Assembly: GCA_030690165.1 (NCBI GenBank)
Contig: JAUYHF010000001.1
Span: 1 to 37,822, forward strand
From: Deltaproteobacteria bacterium
GTDB taxonomy: Bacteria > Desulfobacterota > GWC2-55-46 > UBA9637
Reading direction: 5' to 3'
Length of the DNA stretch: 37,822 nt
In this document: positions 31,118 through 37,822 of the stretch, in pieces
How positions within the stretch are numbered: position 1 is the stretch's first letter
Layout of the letters: the number at the start of each line of letters is the position of its first letter
Notes under the pieces: generated by a model
Database searches by the model: none
What the model saw: the letters and a program-made list of their open reading frames with translations, nothing else
What the model was told of the DNA's origin: nothing
Translations under genes and position numbers: made by a program

Positions 31118-31842
31118 TAATTAAACCAAAAGATAGGCTTATATTCGCCCTTGATGTACCTTCTCTTCAGGAGGTAAAAAAATGGGTCAGGCTTCTTAAG
31201 GGATATGCCGGGGTATTCAAGGTCGGCAAGGAACTGTTCACAGCCTGCGGGCCAAAGGTTATAGATACAATACACCAAAGCAACGGCGAGGTGTTTCTTG
31301 ATTTAAAATTTCATGATATCCCGAATACAGTCGCAAAGGCAGGGGCTGTTGCTGCCAGGCTTGGCGTAAAGATGTTCAATGTCCATACCCTTGGCGGTCT
31401 TGATATGATGAAGGCTGTCAGAAAAGCAGTAGATACAGCCTGTAAGAAAGATAACAGGCCTATTATCCTCGGCGTTACAATCTTAACAAGCATGAATGAA
31501 AAGGCAATGAAAGAGGTAGGCATACAGGGGCCTGTAAAAAAGAGGGTTCTCTATCTTGCGGGGCTGGCAAAAAAGGCAGGGCTTGACGGTGTTGTAGCAT
31601 CGCCGTTAGAGGCTAAAGATATTAAAAGAAGGTTTGGAAAAGACTTTATCATAGTAACGCCCGGCATACGGATGCCCGACTCAAAACCAGATGACCAGAA
31701 CCGCACTATGACGCCAAAACAGGCGATTGCCGCAGGCGCGGATTATATAGTGGTAGGCAGGCCGATAAAGGAGGCAAAAAAACCGGTTGAGGCGGCAAGA
31801 AGGATATTGGAAGAAATGCGATACAATGAAGCAAAAATCTAA
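31114..31842 (+). CDS. pyrF: Orotidine 5'-phosphate decarboxylase
   Basis: 242 residues. ALDVPSLQEVKKWV at the N-terminus, catalytic DLKFHDIPNTVAKA, phosphate-binding VTPGIRMPDSKPDDQNR and GADYIVVGRPI. Last step of UMP synthesis. ATG overlaps the TPR gene stop by four bases. Confidence 0.96.
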   Translation: MIIKPKDRLIFALDVPSLQEVKKWVRLLKGYAGVFKVGKELFTACGPKVIDTIHQSNGEVFLDLKFHDIPNTVAKAGAVAARLGVKMFNVHTLGGLDMMKAVRKAVDTACKKDNRPIILGVTILTSMNEKAMKEVGIQGPVKKRVLYLAGLAKKAGLDGVVASPLEAKDIKRRFGKDFIIVTPGIRMPDSKPDDQNRTMTPKQAIAAGADYIVVGRPIKEAKKPVEAARRILEEMRYNEAKI

Positions 31843-32833
31843 AAGATTTGAAGCATCCACTAAAAAACTCCACAGGCTCATTGCCATCCTGCGTATGCTT
31901 GACAGCCGCGAAAGATGCACACTGAAAAAGCTTGCCGAGAAATTTTGTATTTCAACACGCACTATAGAAAGAGATATAGAAGACCTCAATTCAGCAGGGT
32001 TTTCCATTATCTTTGTCAAAGAAGAGAATACCTACAAATTTACCGACTCTGACTATACCTTAAGAGACCTTGACCTGAACAAAGATGAACTCGCCTTCAT
32101 GCTTATCGGCAGGCAGTTTGCCCACAACCTCGGCAAGCCGTTTGAAAAGGCCTGCCAGTCGCTCCTAAAAAAGGCTCACAAAGATACCGGCATAAAAACC
32201 CGTGAACGAATAAAGGGGGTAGAGGAAAAGCCTCATTTCTGGGTGGGTATGGACCAGATGGAGGAATTTGAAACAGTTGAAAAACAGTATAATGCAATTA
32301 ACGAGGCAATGGACAGAAAGCAAGAGGTTGAAATCTTATATAAAGCTATGAAAAACCAGGAAGAGACCAGAAGAAACATTGCGCCATATGTCCTATTTTT
32401 CCATGAAGGACTCTGGTATGTCATCGGATACTGCCATCTCCGCAACGAAATAAGATTCCTCGCCTTGGATTGCATTAAAGAAATCAAAATAACCAATGAC
32501 TCCTATACTATCCCGGATGATTTTGATATCAACGAATATTTTAAGCCGGGCTGGCGCATGAGGCGATATGGCGCTCCTGTGGAAGTGGTTTTGAAATTCT
32601 CGGAACGCTATGCCCGATGGATAAAGCGCAGAAAGTGGCATCCCACACGGGTCATAGAGGAGCAGAAAGACGGTTCTATTATCTTTAAGGTAAAGGTGGA
32701 GGGAACAGTTGAACTCAAATGGTGGATATATCACTGGATACCGCATGTTGAGGTATTGTCTCCGCCAGAACTTAAACAAGAGATGATTGAGGAGATGAGG
32801 GGGATGCTGGAGGTTTATGAGAAGAATGCCTGA
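31826..32833 (+). CDS. WYL-domain transcriptional regulator
   Basis: 335 residues from the ATG at 31826 (overlaps pyrF by 17 bp). N-terminal winged helix (LRMLDSRERCTLKKLAEKFC, ISTRTIERDIEDLNSAGF) and WYL domain (VLFFHEGLWYVIGYC, RFLALDCIKEI), then the C-terminal WCX extension. WYL domains sense nucleic acid or small ligands. Directly precedes a TA pair, but a separate promoter drives that pair. Confidence 0.9.
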   Translation: MKQKSKRFEASTKKLHRLIAILRMLDSRERCTLKKLAEKFCISTRTIERDIEDLNSAGFSIIFVKEENTYKFTDSDYTLRDLDLNKDELAFMLIGRQFAHNLGKPFEKACQSLLKKAHKDTGIKTRERIKGVEEKPHFWVGMDQMEEFETVEKQYNAINEAMDRKQEVEILYKAMKNQEETRRNIAPYVLFFHEGLWYVIGYCHLRNEIRFLALDCIKEIKITNDSYTIPDDFDINEYFKPGWRMRRYGAPVEVVLKFSERYARWIKRRKWHPTRVIEEQKDGSIIFKVKVEGTVELKWWIYHWIPHVEVLSPPELKQEMIEEMRGMLEVYEKNA

Positions 32834-32849
32834 TGCCTTTTCAAGCATA

Positions 32850-32889
32850 TTGACATACATTGTAATTTAATGTAATATATTGACATACA
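32850..32889 (+). promoter_or_regulatory. Promoter/operator of the DUF433-DUF5615 pair
   Basis: TTGACA (32850-32855), 17-bp spacer, TAATAT (32873-32878). The spacer holds TACATT-GTAATTT-AATGTA. TTGACATACA occurs again at 32880-32889. Strong promoter with repeats suited to antitoxin autoregulation. Confidence 0.8.
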
Positions 32890-32904
32890 AGGAGGTGATT
32901 TTGC

Positions 32905-33324
32905 ATGCCTACCATTCAAAAAAGTCTAAGGATGCCGGAAGAAATAATAAAAGAGATAGAAGACCTCTCAAGAGATTCTGCAATGGATTTTACCGCTGCA
33001 GTCAATGAACTTCTTGAGGAAGCGCTCAAGATGCACCGCTGTCCCGGCGTAGTATTTACTGAAGGCACGAGCGGAAAGAGGGCGAGGATTGCCGGCGCCG
33101 GCATTGAGGTATGGGAGGTTGTTGCAGCCTACAAAAGTGTTGGAGAGGATTTTAAGAGACTAAAAAAAACATATCACTGGCTTACAGACCAACAACTTAA
33201 AACTGCCATAGGATATTACAGGCTTTATCCTGAAGAGATAGATGCTATCGTATCTGAAAATGAAGGCTTAACCCAGAAAGAGATTCAAAGAAAATATCCA
33301 TTTCTTTCGGCAGGCAAACAGTGA
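32905..33324 (+). CDS. DUF433-type antitoxin with ribbon-helix-helix N-terminus
   Basis: 139 residues. KSLRMPEEIIKEIEDLSRD looks like a ribbon-helix-helix arm; the middle and end (EVWEVVAAYKSVGEDFKRL, LKTAIGYYRLYPEEIDAIV) match DUF433, the usual partner of DUF5615 toxins. AAGGAGGTG precedes the ATG. Overlaps the toxin start by four bases. Confidence 0.83.
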   Translation: MPTIQKSLRMPEEIIKEIEDLSRDSAMDFTAAVNELLEEALKMHRCPGVVFTEGTSGKRARIAGAGIEVWEVVAAYKSVGEDFKRLKKTYHWLTDQQLKTAIGYYRLYPEEIDAIVSENEGLTQKEIQRKYPFLSAGKQ

Positions 33325-33665
33325 AGTATTATCTTGATGAAGATTTAAGCCCTAATATTGCAGAAATCCTGAAAAAACAGGGTATAGACGCAGTAAGCGT
33401 CCATGAAATTGAGATGACAGGGGCAAGCGACCTTGAACAACTTGAATATGCGGCTTCTAAAAAACGGTGCATGGTAACACGCAATAGAAACGATTTTATC
33501 CGTCTTACTGTCCAGTTTTTCAACGAAAACAGACCTCACTTCGGCGTCTTGATCGTGCCATACTCTTACCCGGGAGACAGATTAAGCTCCATAGCAGATG
33601 CCCTCAAGCGATACGCCTTGAATCATAAAGACGGAATGTCATCTTACGGCATAGATTTTATTTAG
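33321..33665 (+). CDS. DUF5615 PIN-like toxin
   Basis: 114 residues. YYLDEDLSPNIAEILKKQG with N-terminal acidic residues, and VTRNRNDFIRLT, both characteristic of the PIN-like DUF5615/Mut7-C group. Predicted ribonuclease toxin. GTG start (33321) overlaps the antitoxin stop. Intact, unlike the two PIN toxins in the cobalamin region. Confidence 0.83.
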   Translation: MKYYLDEDLSPNIAEILKKQGIDAVSVHEIEMTGASDLEQLEYAASKKRCMVTRNRNDFIRLTVQFFNENRPHFGVLIVPYSYPGDRLSSIADALKRYALNHKDGMSSYGIDFI

Positions 33666-33842
33666 GGTTTCATAAGCGCTTCTTTCTAAACACAAGCGCC
33701 ATAAGGCTGTCGGTTGGGTGGTATGTTATAAATAAAAATGTGGGAAGGTGTCCAATAAATACCCAATAAATAATTGTCACTAATCTGACGCTCTTTTTGA
33801 GGATTACCTGACGCTTAGTTATGGTATAATAACGCGCCGTGT

Positions 33843-34868
33843 TTATAAATGAGCAACGAGTGCCTCTATTGAGGTAATGCTATTTTGGCGGTATTCTTCC
33901 TTTACCTGCACTCGATGTCCATTTATGGTTTGCTTCCCAGCAACCAGTTTTGAAAACGGCTGGCCTTTCGCGAAAGCAACGACGCCGGTTGTTTGGAAGT
34001 CCCTAATTTCGACGAAACCGTTTCCAATCATATCAAATGTAAAAATGTCCGGGTTGGTTTTTATCAAGCTTTCAATGTCGCGCTGAATAGCATTTAGCAC
34101 TGCTGCATACGCTGTGGCCGCTCCCACCATATACTGTGTCAGGCGATTTTTTGCAATTAGATGCACCTTGGGTAGTGCCCGATTTGCTGCCCTGAGTTTT
34201 GTAGCGAAGGCATAGGACGAATATATCTCGGAAGGCAGCTTTAACCCGTAAATAAGCGAAAAAGCGTTTTGGATTGCTCGACGTGAAGAGTCATCTGCCA
34301 TCACTGGCAAAATGATCCTATCCGTTGTTGCGAGGGCAATCTGTGTGTAAAGAGAAAAGCTAGGATTACAGTCCATAAAAACAGTGTCGTACTCGTTATT
34401 GAGTTGATCTAAAAAAATCTTTAACCAATCAATAACCGCAAGCCATGCATTTACCCCCGGTATGTTCCCATTGGCCAATGTGTTGACGGCGTTGGCTTGT
34501 AGCTCTAGCAGCGGATCACCGCACACCAAATCGATATTAGAAGAGATTGCCCCGTTGTACTCGCTAGGCTTGGTGATGAAGTCCTGGGCATTGAACGCGG
34601 GTGGTGCATACGGTGATGGAAGACGGAGCTGAAAGTACCCACCCAAGCTGCATCGCGGTACACGCCCCTGTCGCTCAAGCAATTTCTCGCTCCCACTGTG
34701 GTTCAACCCGCCCAAAAACAACTCAGACAAATTTGCCTGTGGACAAATGTCTATGGCCAAAACCCTCTTGGTTGGATACTTCTCTGCGTACCTCACGATT
34801 GATTGAAATGCCAAGCTTGTCTTGCCTGTACCACCTTTGTTATTCCAAAAAGCGTATTTCATGTCCAT
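33843..34868 (-). CDS. Orphan ParA-like ATPase
   Basis: 341 residues. Deviant Walker A NNKGGTGKTS at the N-terminus, IDICPQANLSELFLG (Walker A' region) and VFMDCNPSF (Walker B). No ParB gene is adjacent. Related ATPases occur on plasmids, integrated elements and next to some defence genes. Base use differs from its neighbours (more G+C), and it has its own well-formed promoter. Role unknown: partition remnant or a single-gene system. Confidence 0.82.
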   Translation of the reverse strand: MDMKYAFWNNKGGTGKTSLAFQSIVRYAEKYPTKRVLAIDICPQANLSELFLGGLNHSGSEKLLERQGRVPRCSLGGYFQLRLPSPYAPPAFNAQDFITKPSEYNGAISSNIDLVCGDPLLELQANAVNTLANGNIPGVNAWLAVIDWLKIFLDQLNNEYDTVFMDCNPSFSLYTQIALATTDRIILPVMADDSSRRAIQNAFSLIYGLKLPSEIYSSYAFATKLRAANRALPKVHLIAKNRLTQYMVGAATAYAAVLNAIQRDIESLIKTNPDIFTFDMIGNGFVEIRDFQTTGVVAFAKGQPFSKLVAGKQTINGHRVQVKEEYRQNSITSIEALVAHL

Positions 34869-34897
34869 GTTTTTCTCCTTATAGTTTATTTTATATA

Positions 34898-34951
34898 GGA
34901 CAATTCAGTGTCCATAATTAGCATAATACAGAAAAATAAGGATGTTGTCAA
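34898..34951 (-). promoter_or_regulatory. Promoter and operator of the ParA-like gene
   Basis: Minus strand: TTGACA (34951-34946), 17-bp spacer, TATTAT (34928-34923), followed at the start point by the palindrome GGACA-CTGAAT-TGTCC (34913-34898). A second palindrome GTCTA-AAA-TAGAC lies just upstream (about 34952-34964). Fits tight autoregulation. Confidence 0.75.
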
Positions 34952-35092
34952 GTCTAAAATAGACCTATTGGTGTAACATAATATATAAATCATATATAGA
35001 AGCGACAGTGTCAGGTCTCTATGGACTGTTGCCCAAATATATTTATCTTCCAAATTGCTGTTCTTTTGTGTCATTCCCACGGGGAGCAATGA

Positions 35093-35422
35093 GTGACCGT
35101 CTTCTTTGCAACCAATGATATGGAGGGGCTTGACCACGCTTCACTCAGGCGGTTTAAGTTTAAGATAGAGTTCAGACCGCTTACGCCTGATGGGAATCTG
35201 CGTTTTTATAGCTCATTATTAAAAGAATTGCCGAAAGGAGAATTGTCAGAAGAAGAAATCAGCGTGTTAAAGTGTACAAAAAATCTTACCCCTGGCGACT
35301 TTGCTGTGGTAAAGGATCAGATGTCTTTTGCAGACCCTTCGGCCATTACCCATAAGATGATGATAGAGGCGCTGGCCAATGAGGTTAGATATAAGAAGGA
35401 AGCAAAAGTGGTGGGGTTTTAG
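35093..35422 (+). pseudogene. C-terminal remnant of an AAA+ ATPase
   Basis: About 109 codons beginning directly after an in-frame TGA. VFFATNDMEGLDHASLRRF contains the sensor-1 Asn and arginine-finger region of AAA+ proteins; Walker A and B are missing upstream, where the ParA gene's control region begins. Presumably the 5' part was lost when the ParA segment arrived. Confidence 0.7.
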
Positions 35423-35431
35423 CTGTAAGTT

Positions 35432-36607
35432 TTAAGCCTTATCTCCGGCTTCAAAATCCTGTTTCACCCTATCCAGCGCAGTCTTATCAGCAATCAGCTC
35501 CGCTGCTGTCAATGCCAGGCATTTTGCCCCTTCCATAATGGCGTTTTTGCCGTCCTCTGTAATTGTCGCATCTGCAAATTCCCTTGTATGGATATTTATA
35601 TCCCTCCTGAGAAGTATGTGCGGATGGATTGTAGGCAAGATATGAGATACATTGCCGATGTCAGATGAGCCTGCATTTTTATCCAGAGGGAGATCATCTT
35701 CCTGAAAGCCAAGGGATTGCATCTGCCTTCTGTATATGTCCGCAAATGCCTTGTTCATCTTTAACGGCGCATTCATATCAGCGCCTTCTTCTATAACCAA
35801 TTGACAGCCTGTTGCCGATGCAGCGCCTCTTGCGCAATTTAAGACCCTTTCTTTTACAGAATAAAGCTCGTCTAAATCCTTTGCCCTGACATAAAAACTG
35901 GCAGAGGCCTTTTCAGGGATTATATTTGGCGCTGCGCCTCCCTCGGTTATAATGCCGTGAATCCTTACATCGCCTCTCAACTGCTGTCTCATGGCATTTA
36001 TGGAATTAAAGGTCTGGATAACAGCATCAAGAGCATTTATACCCTCTTCAGGATATGCAGATGCATGGCTTGCCTTGCCTTTGAAATGAAGATTAAGCCT
36101 GATTAGGCCAAGAAAAATCCTTGACACCATCCGCTTTGAAGACGGATGCGCCATCATTGCTGCATCAAGCCCTTCGAATACACCCGCCTTTATCATGGCA
36201 ATCTTCCCTACACCAATCTCCTCTGCAGGCGTGCCAAGCACAACTATGCTTCCGCCTATCTTTGAAATCACATTTGAAACCGCAATGGCAGCGCCGATGG
36301 ACGCAACACCTGAGATGTTATGGCCGCAACCGTGTCCTATTTGTGGTAGCGCATCCATCTCCACAAGAAGGGCAATTGCAGGCCTTTTGCTGCCAAAACC
36401 GGCGTTAAATGCGGTCTCAAGTCCGGCGACATTCTTATAAACCTTAAAACCGGATTCTTCCAATATGGAAATACAGGCAAGAGAGGTTTTATATTCTTTC
36501 AGCCCTGTTTCCGGATTGCGGTAAAAATCACAGCTTAAGGAAAAAAGCCTGTCCTTAAGTCCATCAAGGATGTTTAATATCTGCGTTTTTACTTCAGTCA
36601 CCTGCAT
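35432..36607 (-). CDS. M20-family amidohydrolase/peptidase
   Basis: 391 residues. GHGCGHNISGVASIGAA holds metal ligands; TPAEEIGVGK carries the catalytic Glu pair; MAHPSSKRM and the dimerisation domain (LNLHFKGKASHASAYPEEG) follow. Similar to aminobenzoyl-glutamate or N-acyl-amino-acid hydrolases. Substrate unknown. Start overlaps the upstream HAD gene by 10 bp. Confidence 0.9.
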   Translation of the reverse strand: MQVTEVKTQILNILDGLKDRLFSLSCDFYRNPETGLKEYKTSLACISILEESGFKVYKNVAGLETAFNAGFGSKRPAIALLVEMDALPQIGHGCGHNISGVASIGAAIAVSNVISKIGGSIVVLGTPAEEIGVGKIAMIKAGVFEGLDAAMMAHPSSKRMVSRIFLGLIRLNLHFKGKASHASAYPEEGINALDAVIQTFNSINAMRQQLRGDVRIHGIITEGGAAPNIIPEKASASFYVRAKDLDELYSVKERVLNCARGAASATGCQLVIEEGADMNAPLKMNKAFADIYRRQMQSLGFQEDDLPLDKNAGSSDIGNVSHILPTIHPHILLRRDINIHTREFADATITEDGKNAIMEGAKCLALTAAELIADKTALDRVKQDFEAGDKA

Positions 36608-37242
36608 AACGAAATTAGCTCCTTAATATCCTCAATTATTACATCTGCCCCAGCCTCTTCTAATTCCTGCCTTCCCCTGAAGCCGTAGGCAGCCCCGATG
36701 GTTATAACCTCTGCCTTTTTTCCTGCCTCAATATCTATCATACTATCCCCTATAAATACAGTCTCTTTTGGCGAGGCATTGAGCTCTTTTAAGATTATCT
36801 CTATTGCCTCTGGCGCAGGCTTCTTATTCTGCACGTTGTCTCCGCCGACTATCTTCTTGAAATAATCTGAAATACTTAGTCCATCCAAAATTTTTTGCGT
36901 TAGATTTAACGGCTTATTTGTAGCCACAGCAAGTTTTTTATTCTTAAAATGCCTCAGAACATCTGCTGCGTTGGGATACAGTTTGGTCTTTACCAATAAA
37001 TGCCCGCTATAATATCCCATAAATATCTCCCGCGCCTCTTTTAGAAGATTATGTCTTTCCTCAGGCAACACCTTTTCAAGAAGCACCTTAACACCCCAGC
37101 CGATACGCTCTTTTATTGCCTGATACGAAAGCTCTTCAAACTCCATTTGCCTGAGCGTCTTATTCACTGCCCAGGCAATGTCTTCGCTTGAATCAATGAG
37201 CGTGCCGTCTAAATCAAAGATTATTAGTTCTGTCCTGAACAT
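36598..37242 (-). CDS. HAD-family phosphatase, phosphoglycolate phosphatase-like
   Basis: 214 residues. Motif I IFDLDGTLIDSS, motif II VATNKPLN, motif III Lys in NKKPAPEAI, motif IV FIGDSMIDIEAG: a Gph-type HAD with alpha-helical cap. Gph clears 2-phosphoglycolate; other small phosphoesters are possible. Upstream partner of the M20 gene. Confidence 0.88.
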   Translation of the reverse strand: MFRTELIIFDLDGTLIDSSEDIAWAVNKTLRQMEFEELSYQAIKERIGWGVKVLLEKVLPEERHNLLKEAREIFMGYYSGHLLVKTKLYPNAADVLRHFKNKKLAVATNKPLNLTQKILDGLSISDYFKKIVGGDNVQNKKPAPEAIEIILKELNASPKETVFIGDSMIDIEAGKKAEVITIGAAYGFRGRQELEEAGADVIIEDIKELISLCR

Positions 37243-37275
37243 TCTACTCCTTTATATTTAAAAGGTATGGCAACA

Positions 37276-37313
37276 AAAAAGCCCGCCCCGATGTTACACC
37301 GGGACAGGCTTCT
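37276..37313 (-). terminator. Intrinsic terminator after cspA-like gene
   Basis: Minus strand: AAGCCTGTCCCGGTG, loop TAAC, ATCGGGGCGGGCTT then TTTTG. G/C-rich stem with a U tract, placed 24 bp after the cold-shock gene stop. Confidence 0.85.
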
Positions 37314-37336
37314 TTAGGTTATATCATGACCTTTGT

Positions 37337-37537
37337 TTACTCAGGCATCACATTTGCTGCCTGAGGACCTTTTGGTCCTTTTACGACATCAAACTGCACC
37401 TTCTGACCTTCTTTCAGGGTCTTAAAACCATCGCCTGAAATAGCAGTAAAGTGAACAAAGACATCTTCGCCAGACTCTTGTTCAAGAAATCCATAACCTT
37501 TGGACTCATTGAACCATTTTACTGTTCCATTTGCCAT
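37337..37537 (-). CDS. Cold-shock protein (CspA family)
   Basis: 66 residues. [17 protein letters not shown] and [10 protein letters not shown] are the two RNA-binding motifs; single-stranded RNA/DNA chaperone. ATG at 37537 follows GGAGG; the frame opens upstream but the family starts here. A leader of about 100 nt from its promoter is typical of these genes. Confidence 0.96.
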   Translation of the reverse strand: MANGTVKWFNESKGYGFLEQESGEDVFVHFTAISGDGFKTLKEGQKVQFDVVKGPKGPQAANVMPE

Positions 37538-37640
37538 TGCACAAAACCTCCTTTCAAAAATTTTCATAAGCTATAGAGGTTTTGCGTTTCAAAGCTTAAA
37601 CCCAACAAAACAAAACAAGCTACAACTTACTTAGGCTGAA

Positions 37641-37669
37641 ACTTTACCAAAAAAATATATAAATGTCAA
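37641..37669 (-). promoter_or_regulatory. Promoter of the cold-shock gene
   Basis: Minus strand: TTGACA (37669-37664), 17-bp spacer, TAAAGT (37646-37641). Leaves a leader of about 100 nt. Confidence 0.7.
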
Positions 37670-37684
37670 GGATTTAAAACTAAC

Positions 37685-37822
37685 GGTAATGTATTATTTC
37701 TTGTGTCAGAAGCAAGAAAGGGGTATCTCCATGGTAAGCCAATACCAAAACAAAAGGAGGATACCCCATGACTCAAAGAGCCACAATAGAGAATTATGCA
37801 CAGGCAGTAAGGATAGTCAAGG
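37685..37822 (+). mobile_element. 5' end of the same insertion sequence, cut by the right contig edge
   Basis: Exact reverse complement of 3-140, 138 bp. Contains the leader hairpin (37720-37767) that hides GGAGG, and the transposase start. Confidence 0.8.
37768..37822 (+). CDS. Transposase N-terminus (partial)
   Basis: First 18 codons (MTQRATIENYAQAVRIVK), running off the right edge; identical to the left-end copy on the opposite strand. Confidence 0.6.
   Translation, partial: MTQRATIENYAQAVRIVK

Noticed and set aside
33780-33832. TATAAT box at 33822 with TGG before it, as a plus-strand promoter running antisense to the ParA gene
   Set aside because: No matching -35 box and no gene downstream in that direction; a chance extended -10 cannot be excluded.
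1-37822. tRNA, rRNA or phage structural genes
   Set aside because: No cloverleaf, rRNA core sequence or phage structural motif was seen on reading both strands; a covariance search was not possible.

Overview
The window reads as a chromosomal contig from a Gram-negative, probably anaerobic bacterium. Evidence: an outer-membrane porin, two lipoproteins, an EnvC/CtpA/YibQ-type envelope cluster, and an anaerobic (early-cobalt) cobalamin pathway. Content and repeat style suggest a Nitrospirota- or Desulfobacterota-like environmental lineage, but no marker gene here settles this. Both ends carry the same IS 5' end in opposite orientation, so the contig was probably cut inside two copies of one IS.

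Layout. 1-5.3 kb is an accessory zone: a DinJ/YafQ toxin-antitoxin (TA) pair, a U32 peptidase-family gene, an orphan DNA methyltransferase, an IS30-family element whose left end cuts a following ORF, and a HicBA TA pair that looks like an integron gene cassette. 5.3-23.9 kb, all minus strand except higBA, is a cobalamin/cobalt regulon: B12 riboswitch with terminator, cbiX-cbiC fusion, CbiMQO transporter; a second B12 riboswitch, a porin, cbtB, a small membrane protein, cbiD, cbiET, cbiL; then an unrecognised radical SAM gene with a small partner, cbiF, a creatininase-family gene, cbiG, cbiH and cbiP/cobQ. cbiA, cbiJ and the nucleotide-loop genes are not here. 24-31.1 kb, plus strand, is an envelope cluster (NlpC/P60, EnvC-like, CtpA, YibQ-type deacetylase, PfkB kinase, C39-like lipoprotein, TPR lipoprotein), followed by pyrF, a WYL regulator and a DUF433/DUF5615 TA pair. 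33.7-35.4 kb holds an orphan ParA-like gene and a decayed AAA ATPase. The right end has an M20 amidohydrolase, a HAD phosphatase and a cold-shock protein.

Most notable. Four TA modules sit inside or beside the cobalamin operon. Two (hicBA, higBA) lie exactly between the intact 3' end of a cobalamin gene (cobQ, cbiL) and a second, diverged copy of that same 3' end, and both have attC-like sites. The other two (PIN-domain systems) have intact antitoxins, but each toxin is broken by one nonsense codon near its 5' end. Separately, degenerate heptanucleotide tandem repeats with many different unit sequences are scattered between and inside genes. At least nine protein-coding genes carry in-frame copies, including most cobalamin methyltransferases and two signal peptides.
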